Positions 7,234 to 15,289 of a DNA stretch of 33,375 nucleotides are shown piece after piece. Below the pieces are notes generated by a model, which worked only from the letters and a program-made list of their open reading frames with translations, was not told the DNA's origin and ran no database searches. Each line of letters opens with the position of its first letter. Position 1 is the stretch's first letter. Location of the stretch: contig JAAZOK010000102.1 in assembly GCA_012797815.1 (NCBI GenBank), positions 1-33,375 of the forward strand, written 5' to 3'. The translations under genes were made by a program, and so were the position numbers. This DNA comes from Chloroflexota bacterium (GTDB lineage: Bacteria > Chloroflexota > Anaerolineae > Anaerolineales > Anaerolineaceae).

Positions 7234-8732
7234 TGCGCACCTCCCATATCCTTGGTAGGGCGTACCAGAAATTTGGATTCGCCGTTCTTTTTGCTCACTT
7301 CCAACTGGGAATTCCCCAATTCACGTGCCAGGATCTCGGTCACGCGTGGCATGTCAAAGCCACCCTGACAGCGCCCGGTTCCCAACCAGGTGCGTCGTTT
7401 GATGGCATCATAGGTGAGCGCAGGGATGGGGGAGTGGATCTCCGCCACGATCTCCCCTTCGGTCACATTCTCACAACGGCATACCACCCGTCCATAGCGC
7501 GCATCGCGTTTGATCAATTCTTCACGCTGGGCGTGGGTAAGATGTCTGAATTGCGGACGGGCAGGTCTGATGGGATTCCAATCTTTTTTTTCTTTCAGGT
7601 TTTCTCCCGCATCTTTCATCAATGCGATCACATACTGGGCGATAGCTGGCGAAGCGGTCAAGCCGGGTGATTCGATGCCACCCAGGTTGATAAAGCCCTG
7701 CACCTGCTCCGGGATCTCGACCATGAAATCGTGCTGATAGTCACAGCCGGGTGTCAGGCAGGGTGCATTGCCACCCGCCCGCAGCCCGGCAAAGATGGCG
7801 ATGATATGCCGTGGATTGACCGCCGGAACCAGCTTCTTGGCGCCTTCGAAGACCTCATCCAATCCCGGTCTGGTGTTTTCTTTGTCGTCTTTATCGTCAA
7901 TATTCTGGGCATTCGGTCCCAGGATGGTGTTGCCATGTACGGTGGTGGTCACCAGAATACCTTTGCTGATATCGGTGGGCACCGGGAAGAGCACATTGTT
8001 GACCGTGAATTGTGCGCGATCCAGTACAAAGTATTCCCCTTTACGCGGGGTGATATTGAACTCCGGGTGCACACCTGCCAGGTGCGTGACCTTATCGGAA
8101 AATAATCCGGCGGCATTGACCACCCAGCGGCTCGCAAAGTCCCCCTGATCGGTTTTGATCCCCACGATGCGGGTCTTATCCCAGATGAAATCTTCAAAGG
8201 TAGTATGCCGTAGAATGGTGACCCCATTGGCGATGGCGTTTTCAGCCGCCGCGATGGTGACCCCGAAAGGATCGCACACACCGCCGCTGGTTGCCCAGAT
8301 GGCGGCGCTCACAGCCGGATTGATGTTGGGTTCGCGCTGGCGCATTTCTTCACCGCTGACCCTGCGCATGCCCGGCACGCCATTTTTCTTCCCGCGTTCC
8401 AACAATTCGTCCAGTTTTGGCAATTCTTCTTTGCCGATCGCCACCACATAATCGCCATGGCGCTCGAAAGCAAACTGCAACTCGGCGGCAAGCTGGTCCC
8501 ACATGGGGTTGGCAGCCACATTCAGTTTTGCCTTCAATGAATCAGGGATGGCATCATAACCGGGATGGACGATGGCGGTGTTGGCAGCGCTGGTGACAGA
8601 ACCGATATCGGATTCTTTTTCGATTAACAGGATACGCAGTTCATAACGTGAAAGAAAACGTGCTACCATGCAGCCAATCACGCCTCCCCCGATGATGATG
8701 ATGTCATATGTATCGTTCTCTTTTATGCCCAT
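7230..8732 (-). CDS. glpA: FAD-dependent glycerol-3-phosphate dehydrogenase, GlpA-like
   Basis: This 500-residue flavoprotein has an N-terminal FAD-binding segment, IIIIGGGVIG near 12-21, and a DAO-type oxidoreductase core. Its C-terminal domain is of the BFD type, which usually holds a [2Fe-2S] cluster with four cysteines. Here Cys418, Cys420 and Cys455 are present but the fourth position is Asp460 (CQGGFD). The architecture matches anaerobic GlpA rather than aerobic GlpD, which lacks the BFD domain. The reaction would be oxidation of glycerol 3-phosphate to dihydroxyacetone phosphate. It is flanked by a SorC-type regulator and divergent glycerol kinase, and shares a four-base overlap with the next oxidoreductase. 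A GAGGAATT ribosome site precedes the ATG. Other DAO-family substrates such as 2-hydroxyglutarate are possible but context favours glycerol 3-phosphate. Confidence 0.85.
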   Translation of the reverse strand: MGIKENDTYDIIIIGGGVIGCMVARFLSRYELRILLIEKESDIGSVTSAANTAIVHPGYDAIPDSLKAKLNVAANPMWDQLAAELQFAFERHGDYVVAIGKEELPKLDELLERGKKNGVPGMRRVSGEEMRQREPNINPAVSAAIWATSGGVCDPFGVTIAAAENAIANGVTILRHTTFEDFIWDKTRIVGIKTDQGDFASRWVVNAAGLFSDKVTHLAGVHPEFNITPRKGEYFVLDRAQFTVNNVLFPVPTDISKGILVTTTVHGNTILGPNAQNIDDKDDKENTRPGLDEVFEGAKKLVPAVNPRHIIAIFAGLRAGGNAPCLTPGCDYQHDFMVEIPEQVQGFINLGGIESPGLTASPAIAQYVIALMKDAGENLKEKKDWNPIRPARPQFRHLTHAQREELIKRDARYGRVVCRCENVTEGEIVAEIHSPIPALTYDAIKRRTWLGTGRCQGGFDMPRVTEILARELGNSQLEVSKKNGESKFLVRPTKDMGGAQ

Positions 8733-8781
8733 AATTCCTCATTTTTAAGTGATGATTTCTTTCAATAAATATTTAAAAAAA

Positions 8782-9759
8782 TTATTGAACGTTCTGGCTC
8801 GGAAAATACTGTTCGACCAGGGTTCTGGCGGTGGGTTCATCCACGATCAGCTCTTTGATGAATCCGCCTTTCAGCGCTGCATGTAGCCCGCGTACTTTTG
8901 CCAGTCCGGATACCACGCAGATACCGTCTTTGTTACGGAACAGATTCAAACTTGGTCCGCTGGCGCGTTGGTTTAACGGGATGTTCTCAAAACTACCATC
9001 CTCACGGAAGAATACGGTGGCAACATCTCCGACGATCTGGTACTTACGGATCTCCAGCAGGTCGCTTTCTTCCAGGTATCCTCCCGCATAAACATGGCTG
9101 GGCACGCCGGCATTCACCGCACCGATGCTGTAAAGCAACAGATCAGCTTGTTCCTGCAGTTTGAGGATGCGCTGGATGCTGCGCTCTTTCCATAGGGCAT
9201 TCTTGGTGCTGGCATAATCGAAGAAGGTAGGGACGGGAAAGAGGTGCGCGCGTGCTTGAAAGCAATTGGCAAAGCGCATGATGATCTCACTGGCGTATTC
9301 AATACCCATGGTGCGGGTGTTGCCGGCACCGTTCAATTGCACAATGTGGGTGTTGTGGGTGGTTTTGGGCAGTAAATGGCGCGAGATGGCGCTCAAAGTG
9401 GTTCCCCAGGCGACACCCATGACCATATTGGAATCGAAACGGGAGTTCAGGTATTTCGCGGTGTATTGTGCCACCCGTTCCAGCCATTCTGCTTCCCCCA
9501 CAATATCGGGCACCGGAACGACATGCGCTTCTCTGATCTTATAGGCTGTGGTGATGTCTTTCTCGAGGATCATGGGTTGTTCGACGGGATCGATGATGCG
9601 GATATCGACATAGCCGTTTTTACGGGCAAAGCTGATCAGGCGCGACACCGATGAACGTGACAGATTCATTTCATGCGCGATGGCATCGCTGGTCATGCCC
9701 TGGTAGTAATACATGCGGGCTGCCCGAATGGCTTGGTTGATCTTCTCTGTCTTATCCAT
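8782..9759 (-). CDS. SorC/DeoR-type sugar-responsive transcription regulator
   Basis: The 325-residue protein begins with a helix-turn-helix (about 22-51, MTSDAIAHEMNLSRSSVSRL) and continues with the SorC-family effector domain, which is related to sugar-phosphate isomerases and binds a phosphorylated sugar. It is the first gene of the glycerol dehydrogenase operon and divergent from glycerol kinase, so it most likely controls both, perhaps in response to glycerol 3-phosphate or dihydroxyacetone phosphate. That effector assignment is inference. The gap to the GlpA-like gene is 49 bases without a terminator, consistent with co-transcription and autoregulation. The ribosome site is weak, and the predicted promoter leaves a leader of only about eight bases. 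Confidence 0.88.
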   Translation of the reverse strand: MDKTEKINQAIRAARMYYYQGMTSDAIAHEMNLSRSSVSRLISFARKNGYVDIRIIDPVEQPMILEKDITTAYKIREAHVVPVPDIVGEAEWLERVAQYTAKYLNSRFDSNMVMGVAWGTTLSAISRHLLPKTTHNTHIVQLNGAGNTRTMGIEYASEIIMRFANCFQARAHLFPVPTFFDYASTKNALWKERSIQRILKLQEQADLLLYSIGAVNAGVPSHVYAGGYLEESDLLEIRKYQIVGDVATVFFREDGSFENIPLNQRASGPSLNLFRNKDGICVVSGLAKVRGLHAALKGGFIKELIVDEPTARTLVEQYFPSQNVQ

Positions 9760-9773
9760 GATTACTTCGCAAT

Positions 9774-9802
9774 AATATACATCTTACCGCACAATTATTC
9801 AA
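9774..9802 (-). promoter_or_regulatory. Candidate promoter of the SorC regulator and glycerol dehydrogenase operon
   Basis: On the minus strand TTGAAT (9797-9802) is followed by a 17-base spacer and TATATT (9774-9779). The predicted start is about eight bases before the regulator ATG. Confidence 0.5.
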
Positions 9803-9850
9803 AAGATATGCAAATATTTTCATGTTTTAAGTATCGACCAACTTTTATTT

Positions 9851-9870
9851 TTGCACCTTTGTGCTATAAA
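9851..9870 (+). promoter_or_regulatory. glpK promoter region with a dyad next to the -10
   Basis: GCAC (9853-9856) and GTGC (9861-9864) are inverted arms around CTTT. They abut TATAAA (9865-9870), a plausible -10 for glycerol kinase. The dyad is a candidate operator for the divergent SorC regulator. A long imperfect hairpin (9882-9920, GAATAAA paired with TTTATTTATTC and CCTA with TAGG) lies in the leader just before the AGGAG ribosome site. Confidence 0.4.
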
Positions 9871-9937
9871 ATTGAAAAAACGAATAAAAAATCCTACTAT
9901 GAAATAGGCTTTATTTATTCCAACTCAGGAGTACAAA

Positions 9938-11443
9938 ATGGCAGATTACGTTGCATCTATTGATCAAGGCACCACCAGTACACGTTGCATGATCTTCAAT
10001 AAAAAGGGAGAGATCGTCGGCAGCCACCAGTTGGAACATACCCAGATCTATCCGCAACCCGGCTGGGTGGAGCATAACCCCAATGAGATCTGGGCACGCA
10101 CGCAGGATGTGATCGATGAAGCCATGCGCAGTACCGGTACCCGCGCAGAAGATATAGCTGCCATTGGGGTGACCAACCAGCGTGAAACTACCATTGTATG
10201 GGATAAGACCACCGGCAAAGTGTTATATAACGCCATCGTGTGGCAGGATACCCGTACCGATAGGATCATTCAGGAATTAGGAAAAGAGGGCGGTCAAAAT
10301 CGTTTCCAGCACAAGGTAGGCTTGCCGCTGGCGACCTACTTTTCCGGTCCTAAGATCAAATGGATCCTGGATAATATAGAAGGAGCCCGCCAGGCAGTCG
10401 AGGAGGGGCGGGTTGTTTTTGGCAATGTCGATACCTGGTTGATCTGGAACCTGACCGGCGGGGTGGAGGGTGGCGTACACGTCACTGACGTGACCAATGC
10501 CAGCCGCACCATGCTCATGGACCTGGAAACCCTGCAGTGGGATGCGGATGTCTGTCGCATTATGGGCATCCCCATGCAAATGCTCCCGCAAATCTGCCCC
10601 TCGTCCCATATCTATGGCTATACCCAATCCGATGGTCTATTCAAAGGCGTTATCCCGGTGGCGGGTGATCTGGGGGATCAACAAGCTGCCACAGTGGGAC
10701 AGGCTTGTTTTGACGTTGGAGAAGCCAAAAACACCTACGGCACCGGTTGTTTCATGATCCTCAATACCGGGCAGGAACGGGTGTTATCCAAGAATGGGCT
10801 ATTGACCACGGTCTGCTATCAATTCAAAGATGAAAAACCGGTCTATGCCCTGGAAGGTTCGATCGCCATCACCGGAGCACTGGTGCAGTGGCTGCGCGAT
10901 AATTTGAAGATGATCGACAGCGCTCCTGAGATCGAAGATCTGGCAAAAACGGTCGATGATAACGGCGGTATGTATCTGGTGCCCGCTTTCTCGGGACTGT
11001 TTGCGCCTTACTGGCGAGCCGACGCGCGTGGGGTCATTGTGGGACTGACGCGCTATGTCAATCGTGGTCATTTTGCCCGCGCAGCCCTGGAAGCCACCGC
11101 TTTCCAGACCCGTGAAGTGTTGGAAGCCATGAAAGCCGATTCCAATGTGGACCTGCTGGTGTTGAAGGTAGATGGTGGTATGGTACAAAATGATCTGCTC
11201 ATGCAGATCCAGGCGGATGTCTTGCAGGTGCCGGTCATTCGACCCAAGGTGGCAGAGACCACCGCCCTGGGCGCAGCCTATGCTGCCGGCTATGCGGTAG
11301 ATTTCTGGCACGACATGAACGAAATGCGCAGCAACTGGAAAAAGGATAAGGTGTGGGCGCCCAAACCGCTCAGCAAATTGCACACCGAAAAATATAAAGA
11401 ATGGAAGAAAGCGGTCACCCGCACGTTCGATTGGATAGACTGA
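9938..11443 (+). CDS. glpK: Glycerol kinase
   Basis: This 501-residue FGGY kinase is full length and phosphorylates glycerol to sn-glycerol 3-phosphate in the cytoplasm. The N-terminal phosphate loop [10 protein letters not shown] (7-16), the glycerol-contacting segments NQRET (80-84) and PGWVEHNP (41-48), and the catalytic GDLGDQQAA with Asp247 are all present. The histidine used for PEP-dependent phosphorylation in Firmicute glycerol kinases (motif with HFFG) is absent: the region reads SDGLFKG near 231-237. The enzyme is therefore probably not activated by HPr. It is divergent from the regulator and dehydrogenase operon, and its product is their substrate. No glpF facilitator is seen nearby. 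The AGGAG ribosome site supports the start. Confidence 0.97.
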   Translation: MADYVASIDQGTTSTRCMIFNKKGEIVGSHQLEHTQIYPQPGWVEHNPNEIWARTQDVIDEAMRSTGTRAEDIAAIGVTNQRETTIVWDKTTGKVLYNAIVWQDTRTDRIIQELGKEGGQNRFQHKVGLPLATYFSGPKIKWILDNIEGARQAVEEGRVVFGNVDTWLIWNLTGGVEGGVHVTDVTNASRTMLMDLETLQWDADVCRIMGIPMQMLPQICPSSHIYGYTQSDGLFKGVIPVAGDLGDQQAATVGQACFDVGEAKNTYGTGCFMILNTGQERVLSKNGLLTTVCYQFKDEKPVYALEGSIAITGALVQWLRDNLKMIDSAPEIEDLAKTVDDNGGMYLVPAFSGLFAPYWRADARGVIVGLTRYVNRGHFARAALEATAFQTREVLEAMKADSNVDLLVLKVDGGMVQNDLLMQIQADVLQVPVIRPKVAETTALGAAYAAGYAVDFWHDMNEMRSNWKKDKVWAPKPLSKLHTEKYKEWKKAVTRTFDWID

Positions 11444-11464
11444 TCGTGGATACTTTGTCCTTTT

Positions 11465-11752
11465 CTATTCAAATAACCGGCTGAAGCCGTCATAGGGTGC
11501 CAGCGGGATGAGTTCAAAATCGATCAAGCCGGCCTGTACCAGTGGTAATTCTTTCAATATCCCCCGGGCTTGTTCTGTTGAATTCGTCTCCAAGACCAGC
11601 ACAGCGGTATGTGTGTTCTGGTTGAAGTAAATCTCCCGCAGAATGTTCCGTTGCTGCAGATTCCACACCGTGGCTGCTTCCTGCTTCAGATAGGTGGCAA
11701 AATCATTTTTAGAGAACTTTTCATTTTCCACTTCCAGTGCGATGATCTTCAT
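11465..11752 (-). CDS. ABM-like / muconolactone-isomerase-like small protein
   Basis: This encodes 95 residues with a strong AGGAGG ribosome site seven bases before the ATG at 11752. Longer in-frame starts upstream run through a terminator and are unlikely. The pattern of an initial beta strand (MKIIALEV), a helix, a central strand (TAVLVLET), another helix ending in LPLVQAGLI, and a final strand with DFELIPLAPYDGFSRLF resembles the dimeric ferredoxin-like barrel of muconolactone isomerase and related small proteins. I see no catalytic signature, so no reaction is assigned. It is convergent with glycerol kinase, 21 bases apart, with no obvious terminator between. Confidence 0.65.
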   Translation of the reverse strand: MKIIALEVENEKFSKNDFATYLKQEAATVWNLQQRNILREIYFNQNTHTAVLVLETNSTEQARGILKELPLVQAGLIDFELIPLAPYDGFSRLFE

Positions 11753-11788
11753 TCTTCCTCCTATGGATACATCCATTATAAAAACAAA

Positions 11789-11809
11789 AACGGGCATTTT
11801 CTGCCCGTT
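11789..11809 (-). terminator. Rho-independent terminator after the lipoprotein gene
   Basis: AACGGGCA (11789-11796) and TGCCCGTT (11802-11809) form an 8-bp stem with loop TTTTC. On the minus strand the stem leads into TTTTTGTTTT. It separates the lipoprotein gene from the ABM-like gene and confirms the short form of the latter. Confidence 0.85.
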
Positions 11810-11817
11810 CTGGTTTT

Positions 11818-12294
11818 TTAATAGCAACTGATGGTGTTGATCTTCCAACCATCGGCTTCTTTTACAAGATGTACAAAGAAATATTGATCCTCAAAATTGG
11901 TCTTGATCATGTATGTGACCATTCCCGGACCGACCAACGGGTCATCGAAAGTAATGTAATCCGGCACAGCTTGACCGCACACGATCGGGTCATACGCTCC
12001 CCCAGAATCGAAAGCTGCTATGATTTCGTCGATCTCGTCGATGAAATCCCGGGTGACGTAATGGCGATTGGCGAACACGCGATCAACCAGCGGATTGCGG
12101 AAAGCGCCTGTATCCGGATCCTCGAAGTAATCCAGATAATCGGAGAAGAAGCTTTCCATAGCGGCTTCAGCGGATAATGTGCTGTTGCCGGAGCGGTCAT
12201 TGTTCGTCGCAGTGACTTGATTGGATGTTTTGCTGCACCCGCTGGCAGCCAAGAGGAAGGTAGTGATAAGTAGAATAAATATTTTTCGCTTCAC
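11818..12294 (-). CDS. Lipoprotein of unknown function, possibly NTF2-like
   Basis: The 158-residue product has a lipoprotein signal with lipobox LAASGC (Cys20). A low-complexity polar linker follows, then a domain of about 110 residues. The end of the domain (FFVHLVKEADGWKINTISCY) is like the last strands of NTF2-like or DUF3828-type domains, in which a folded pocket protein is tethered to the membrane. I do not recognise the family with confidence. Translation starts at GTG (12294) behind AGGAG. A possible promoter, TTGGCA (12338-12343) and TATTCA (12316-12321) with a 16-base spacer, lies upstream. The gene ends in its own terminator and seems to be a single transcription unit. Confidence 0.8.
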   Translation of the reverse strand: MKRKIFILLITTFLLAASGCSKTSNQVTATNNDRSGNSTLSAEAAMESFFSDYLDYFEDPDTGAFRNPLVDRVFANRHYVTRDFIDEIDEIIAAFDSGGAYDPIVCGQAVPDYITFDDPLVGPGMVTYMIKTNFEDQYFFVHLVKEADGWKINTISCY

Positions 12295-12481
12295 AACGTA
12301 CTCCTAAATAAAGGTTGAATAAGTGTGGTGATATAGGTGCCAATGATACTCCTTATCTGGATTAATTGAACATTTCTCACCTTTGGCTCGTGATTTGACG
12401 AAAATCTTATAAGTCAGGTCATGAAATACTTGGTACAATGGGACGCAAAAAATTAGAAGAATAAAGAAGATCGAGGAAATC

Positions 12482-12991
12482 ATGTCTGAAATTTCTGATT
12501 TTCGCAAAATGAAAGATACTTTCTTTGTAGAAGATGCACAAAGCCCGTTAACGGAAGAACAGAAAGCCGAATTTAACGGTCTGCACTATTTTCCGGAGGA
12601 TCGCAAATACCGTTTCTATTTGAAGATCGAAGAATTTCTCCAAAAGGAAATGGTGAATATCAACACTTCCACGGGGGATGTGCGTACCTACCAGCGCTTT
12701 GGCAAGATTCATTTCCAGATCGATGGTAAGGACGTTTCCCTGACCGTTTACAAGACCGATTTTGGCTTTTTCCTGCCGTTTGTGGATGTTCTGGCGGGGA
12801 AGCAAACCTATCCGGCAGGACGCTATCTGGAGATCGAACAATCCAAGGAAGGAAAATATCTGGTTGATTTCAATATGGCTTACAACCCTTCCTGTGCTTA
12901 TAACGATCGTTGGTCATGCCCTATCACCCCTGCCGAAAACCGGCTGCCAGTAGCCATCAAAGCCGGGGAAATGATCTACGAAGCGCATTAG
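12482..12991 (+). CDS. DUF1684 domain protein
   Basis: This 169-residue cytoplasmic protein matches the DUF1684 pattern. It begins with a helix containing FRKMKDTFF and SPLTEEQKAEFNGLHYFPED, followed by beta strands (YRFYLKIEEF), a TGDVRTYQRFGKIHFQIDG segment, and the hallmark YPAGRYLEIE with DFNMAYNPSCAYNDRWSCPI. The family has about this length and no established function known to me. A GAGGAAATC ribosome site precedes the ATG. The stop overlaps the stop of the convergent flavoprotein gene by four bases, so the two 3' ends interlock. The 187-base gap upstream must hold its promoter; I see only weak candidates there. Confidence 0.85.
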   Translation: MSEISDFRKMKDTFFVEDAQSPLTEEQKAEFNGLHYFPEDRKYRFYLKIEEFLQKEMVNINTSTGDVRTYQRFGKIHFQIDGKDVSLTVYKTDFGFFLPFVDVLAGKQTYPAGRYLEIEQSKEGKYLVDFNMAYNPSCAYNDRWSCPITPAENRLPVAIKAGEMIYEAH

Positions 12992-13473
12992 CCAGTCAGA
13001 AACGTCTCATCCCCCTCAGAAGATATACAATGAGGATATGGTTGGGAGGCCCTGTTCTGTAGGGTGTTGGTAGTAGGGCTGCTGCCCGTGGTCGCAAATG
13101 CCAAGGCTGAAACCATTGCGAATTCTGGACGGTGGCAGGTATATGCCAGGCGGTCAATAAAATTATTCATTGTCCCACTCACAGAATCCACATACACCGG
13201 ACTTGCCAGAATGATAGCATCGCTGGCTTTGATCTTCTGTTTGATAAACGCCACATCATCGTCATAGAATGGGCATTTGTCTTCACCGAAATTGAAACCG
13301 ATGCGGCAACCCCGGCAGGGCTCAATGAGATGATCCCCTAGAAATAACACTTCTGTTTCAAGAGGTGTTCCTTCAGTAGCTGCCTGTCTGTGAAGATGAG
13401 AAAAAAGAACTTGTACTGCACTGCTCGTATTGCCGTTCTGGCGCTGGCTGCCGGTGATGGCTGTGATTTTCAT
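12988..13473 (-). CDS. NADPH-dependent FMN reductase / iron-sulfur flavoprotein-like, C-terminally truncated
   Basis: The first 120 or so residues follow the flavodoxin-like FMN reductase family. MKITAITGSQRQNGNTS is the phosphate-binding loop for FMN. CRGCRIGFNFGEDKCPFYDDD resembles the compact cysteine motif of iron-sulfur flavoproteins. ASPVYVDSVSGTMNNFIDR is the flavin-contact segment. After ATTGSSPTTNTLQN the sequence stops resembling the family and ends after 21 more residues. Relatives usually continue for 30-80 residues. None of the other frames continues the domain. I chose the ATG at 13473 because GGAG precedes it; an upstream ATG at 13503 lacks a ribosome site. It may be a decayed or partial enzyme. 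Confidence 0.7.
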   Translation of the reverse strand: MKITAITGSQRQNGNTSSAVQVLFSHLHRQAATEGTPLETEVLFLGDHLIEPCRGCRIGFNFGEDKCPFYDDDVAFIKQKIKASDAIILASPVYVDSVSGTMNNFIDRLAYTCHRPEFAMVSALAFATTGSSPTTNTLQNRASQPYPHCISSEGDETFLTG

Positions 13474-13576
13474 GATTGCTCCAATAAATCGATTTCTTCT
13501 CATGATTAAATACGGAAATCCGGCAGATGGGTTTAACGTTGTGTTAAGTAACTTGTATCTTATTGTTTTTTTGGCT

Positions 13577-14428
13577 TTATTTTTGGGGTGTACTGTTGGC
13601 GATGATATTCAATTTCTGGACATCTTCGATGTTCCCGTACTTCTGGATGTAGAATGTATATAGAATGTCGATGACATTGAGCATTGCAATGCGCGTGTTG
13701 GTGTACGCCAGCGGAATATCCACTCCTGAATAAGAAGAAAAATAGATCACCAGATTGGCTGTTTTGGCGATCTGATTATCTTTCCTGAAGGATGTGATGG
13801 CGATGGTGGTCACTCCGATCTGATTGGCTAGCTTGGTGAGGTCAAGAATGATGTCCGTTTCACCGGAATGGGAGAAAAAGATGGCAACATCTCCCTTTTG
13901 CAGGGTGGCACAGGCGGTACGTTGAGCAGAAGTATCATGGTAGGCTCCGCACAGATGCTTCAACTTGATGAATTTTTGCTGGGCATCCATGGCGATCAGA
14001 TTGGAAACTCCCATGCCATAGAAATCCACCCTTCCTGCTTTATAGATGGCATCGATGGCTTTGATGAGGATTTTTTCATCGATCAGTGATTTGGATTCAT
14101 GGATAGTTCGCGCGTTTTTATCACTCACCGTATCAATGATGCTGTGTGGATCATCGGATTCCATCTTTTCATTTTCTACGAACTCCAGCGAGGAGATGGC
14201 TTGCGCCAGGGTGATTTTGAAAGTGCGATAATCTTTGATCCCCAATGTTTTTACCAATCTCAGGATCGTAGCGGTGGAAGTGAAGGTTTCATAGGCGAGA
14301 TTATCGATGGTCATATAGACCACTTTTTCCGGATTTTGGATAATGTAATCTGCCACTCCTTTCTCAGAGGTGCGTAGATCACTGTAGAGTTCTCGCATCA
14401 CCAGAAAAATATTCTCGCCGCTTGGCAT
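13577..14428 (-). CDS. RpiR/MurR family transcription regulator
   Basis: The 283-residue protein has an N-terminal helix-turn-helix of the RpiR type (about 1-77, including TSEKGVADYI and STATILRLVKTLG) and a C-terminal SIS sugar-phosphate-binding domain. GMGVSNLIAMD and FFSHSGETDIILDL are the SIS phosphate-binding segments. It is the last gene of the PTS operon, two bases behind the IIB-like gene, with an AAGGAATAAGC ribosome site. It most likely represses or activates this operon in response to the imported sugar phosphate. In Staphylococcus and E. coli a relative, MurR, senses N-acetylmuramic acid 6-phosphate, which would fit the MupG-like enzyme in the same operon. That ligand is inference. 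Confidence 0.92.
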   Translation of the reverse strand: MPSGENIFLVMRELYSDLRTSEKGVADYIIQNPEKVVYMTIDNLAYETFTSTATILRLVKTLGIKDYRTFKITLAQAISSLEFVENEKMESDDPHSIIDTVSDKNARTIHESKSLIDEKILIKAIDAIYKAGRVDFYGMGVSNLIAMDAQQKFIKLKHLCGAYHDTSAQRTACATLQKGDVAIFFSHSGETDIILDLTKLANQIGVTTIAITSFRKDNQIAKTANLVIYFSSYSGVDIPLAYTNTRIAMLNVIDILYTFYIQKYGNIEDVQKLNIIANSTPQK

Positions 14429-14430
14429 GC

Positions 14431-14748
14431 TTATTCCTTTAATAGTAATAACGCCGGGAAAATGAGATCATAGCGCCGCAGTCCGAAGTGCATTCCCCGG
14501 ATGAACATACTCGGAGCCCGGATCCCGAGTTCGGTTAGTCTTTTTTGGATCTCATTTTTTTCGATCAGCAGTTCGGATGAAAGACCGATAGCAACCCAGT
14601 CTTTTGATAGCACTTTCTTTTCATAATCCGGGTAAAATGCGAACTCTACTTGAAAATCAGCTTTGCTTTCTTTGAGGAAGGCGGGTAGTTCCCGGATGAA
14701 CTTTTCCGTCTGTCCGCTTTCTTTGGAGATAATGAGAATTTTCTTCAT
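14431..14748 (-). CDS. PTS IIB-like protein lacking the active-site cysteine
   Basis: The 105-residue protein appears to share the lactose/cellobiose IIB layout: a first strand, a loop, a long helix, and a third strand in the position of VVLVGP. Where functional IIB has the phosphorylated cysteine (VCSAGMSTS) this protein has IISKESGQTEK, with no cysteine anywhere nearby. The downstream half (IGLSSELLIEKNEIQKRLTE) parallels the VGPQMRYELPRIQE segment of the true IIB in this operon. It cannot be a phosphocarrier by that residue. A regulatory or scaffolding role is possible. The start at 14748 sits four bases after the preceding stop (TGAAGGAATG); a TTG at 14772 would lengthen it by eight residues. 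Homology is judged by eye only. Confidence 0.6.
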   Translation of the reverse strand: MKKILIISKESGQTEKFIRELPAFLKESKADFQVEFAFYPDYEKKVLSKDWVAIGLSSELLIEKNEIQKRLTELGIRAPSMFIRGMHFGLRRYDLIFPALLLLKE

Positions 14749-14752
14749 TCCT

Positions 14753-15190
14753 TCACGATCCTTGCTTTGCAAGTTCGGCTTCGATTCCTTGAAACAGACG
14801 CTCTGCTTTGCGGTCTCCCTGTTTCTTGAAAAAGATCTTTGTGATCAGTGCATTGGCATTTCCCCAAAACCCGGGGGTAGTGTTCTCTTCGATCAGTACC
14901 AGTTGTGTTTTGTCTTCGGGGAGGGAATGCAGTTCATAACGCGAGATATACGACTGCTTATTGGATGCATGGGTAGTTATTTCATAGATTTCATTTTCTT
15001 TATAATCACTGATCTCCAGATCCAGGAGAAATGTATAGCCCTGCACACCCCTTGTCTCTTTTTGAATGGTTGTGCCAATGGGGTTTGATAGATCAACGGA
15101 AGGAAAAGTATCGCAAAGCTGCTTGCGGAAAATTGCAAAAATCTGTTCAGGCGGGTTGGAAAATATGTGTTGGAACTGGTACTTGGTCAT
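14753..15190 (-). CDS. DUF3284 domain protein
   Basis: This 145-residue protein resembles DUF3284, a SRPBCC-type small domain often encoded beside lactose/cellobiose PTS genes. The opening FQHIFSNPPEQIF, the middle YTFLLDLEISDYKENEIYEI and the C-terminal GFWGNANALITKIFFKKQGD fit the family. No enzymatic residues are evident. It follows a terminator that separates it from the IIC gene, and it is four bases ahead of the IIB-like gene. An AGGATAAGCA ribosome site precedes the ATG. Its function is unknown; linkage suggests a part in sugar sensing or PTS control. Confidence 0.75.
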   Translation of the reverse strand: MTKYQFQHIFSNPPEQIFAIFRKQLCDTFPSVDLSNPIGTTIQKETRGVQGYTFLLDLEISDYKENEIYEITTHASNKQSYISRYELHSLPEDKTQLVLIEENTTPGFWGNANALITKIFFKKQGDRKAERLFQGIEAELAKQGS

Positions 15191-15240
15191 TGCTTATCCT
15201 GTATATATCTTATCAGATTGGAAAGTTGTTTACACAAAAT

Positions 15241-15269
15241 ACTATAGCCCTGTGAATCAGGGCTATAGT
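15241..15269 (-). terminator. Terminator between IIC and DUF3284 genes
   Basis: ACTATAGCCCTG (15241-15252) and CAGGGCTATAGT (15258-15269) form a perfect 12-bp stem with loop TGAAT. On the minus strand ATTTTG follows, a short T tract. Read-through is likely partial, so the regulator genes downstream would be made in lower amounts than the transporter. Confidence 0.8.
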
Positions 15270-15289
15270 GAAATGGAACGAAAGGTCAA

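Noticed and set aside
7731-8148. Two plus-strand open frames of about 125 residues opposite the GlpA-like gene
   Set aside because: Both lie antisense to conserved dehydrogenase sequence, overlap each other, and lack ribosome sites.
10799-11383. 194-residue minus-strand open frame within glycerol kinase
   Set aside because: It lies wholly inside a confident gene, has no family features and no ribosome site; it is a codon-bias shadow.
11753-11848. N-terminal extension of the ABM-like protein
   Set aside because: It would be translated through a strong terminator, while AGGAGG directly precedes the ATG at 11752.
12990-13110. Frameshift explanation for the flavoprotein C-terminus
   Set aside because: Reading the other two frames after ATTGSSPTT gives no sequence that continues the family, so truncation is favoured over a single indel.
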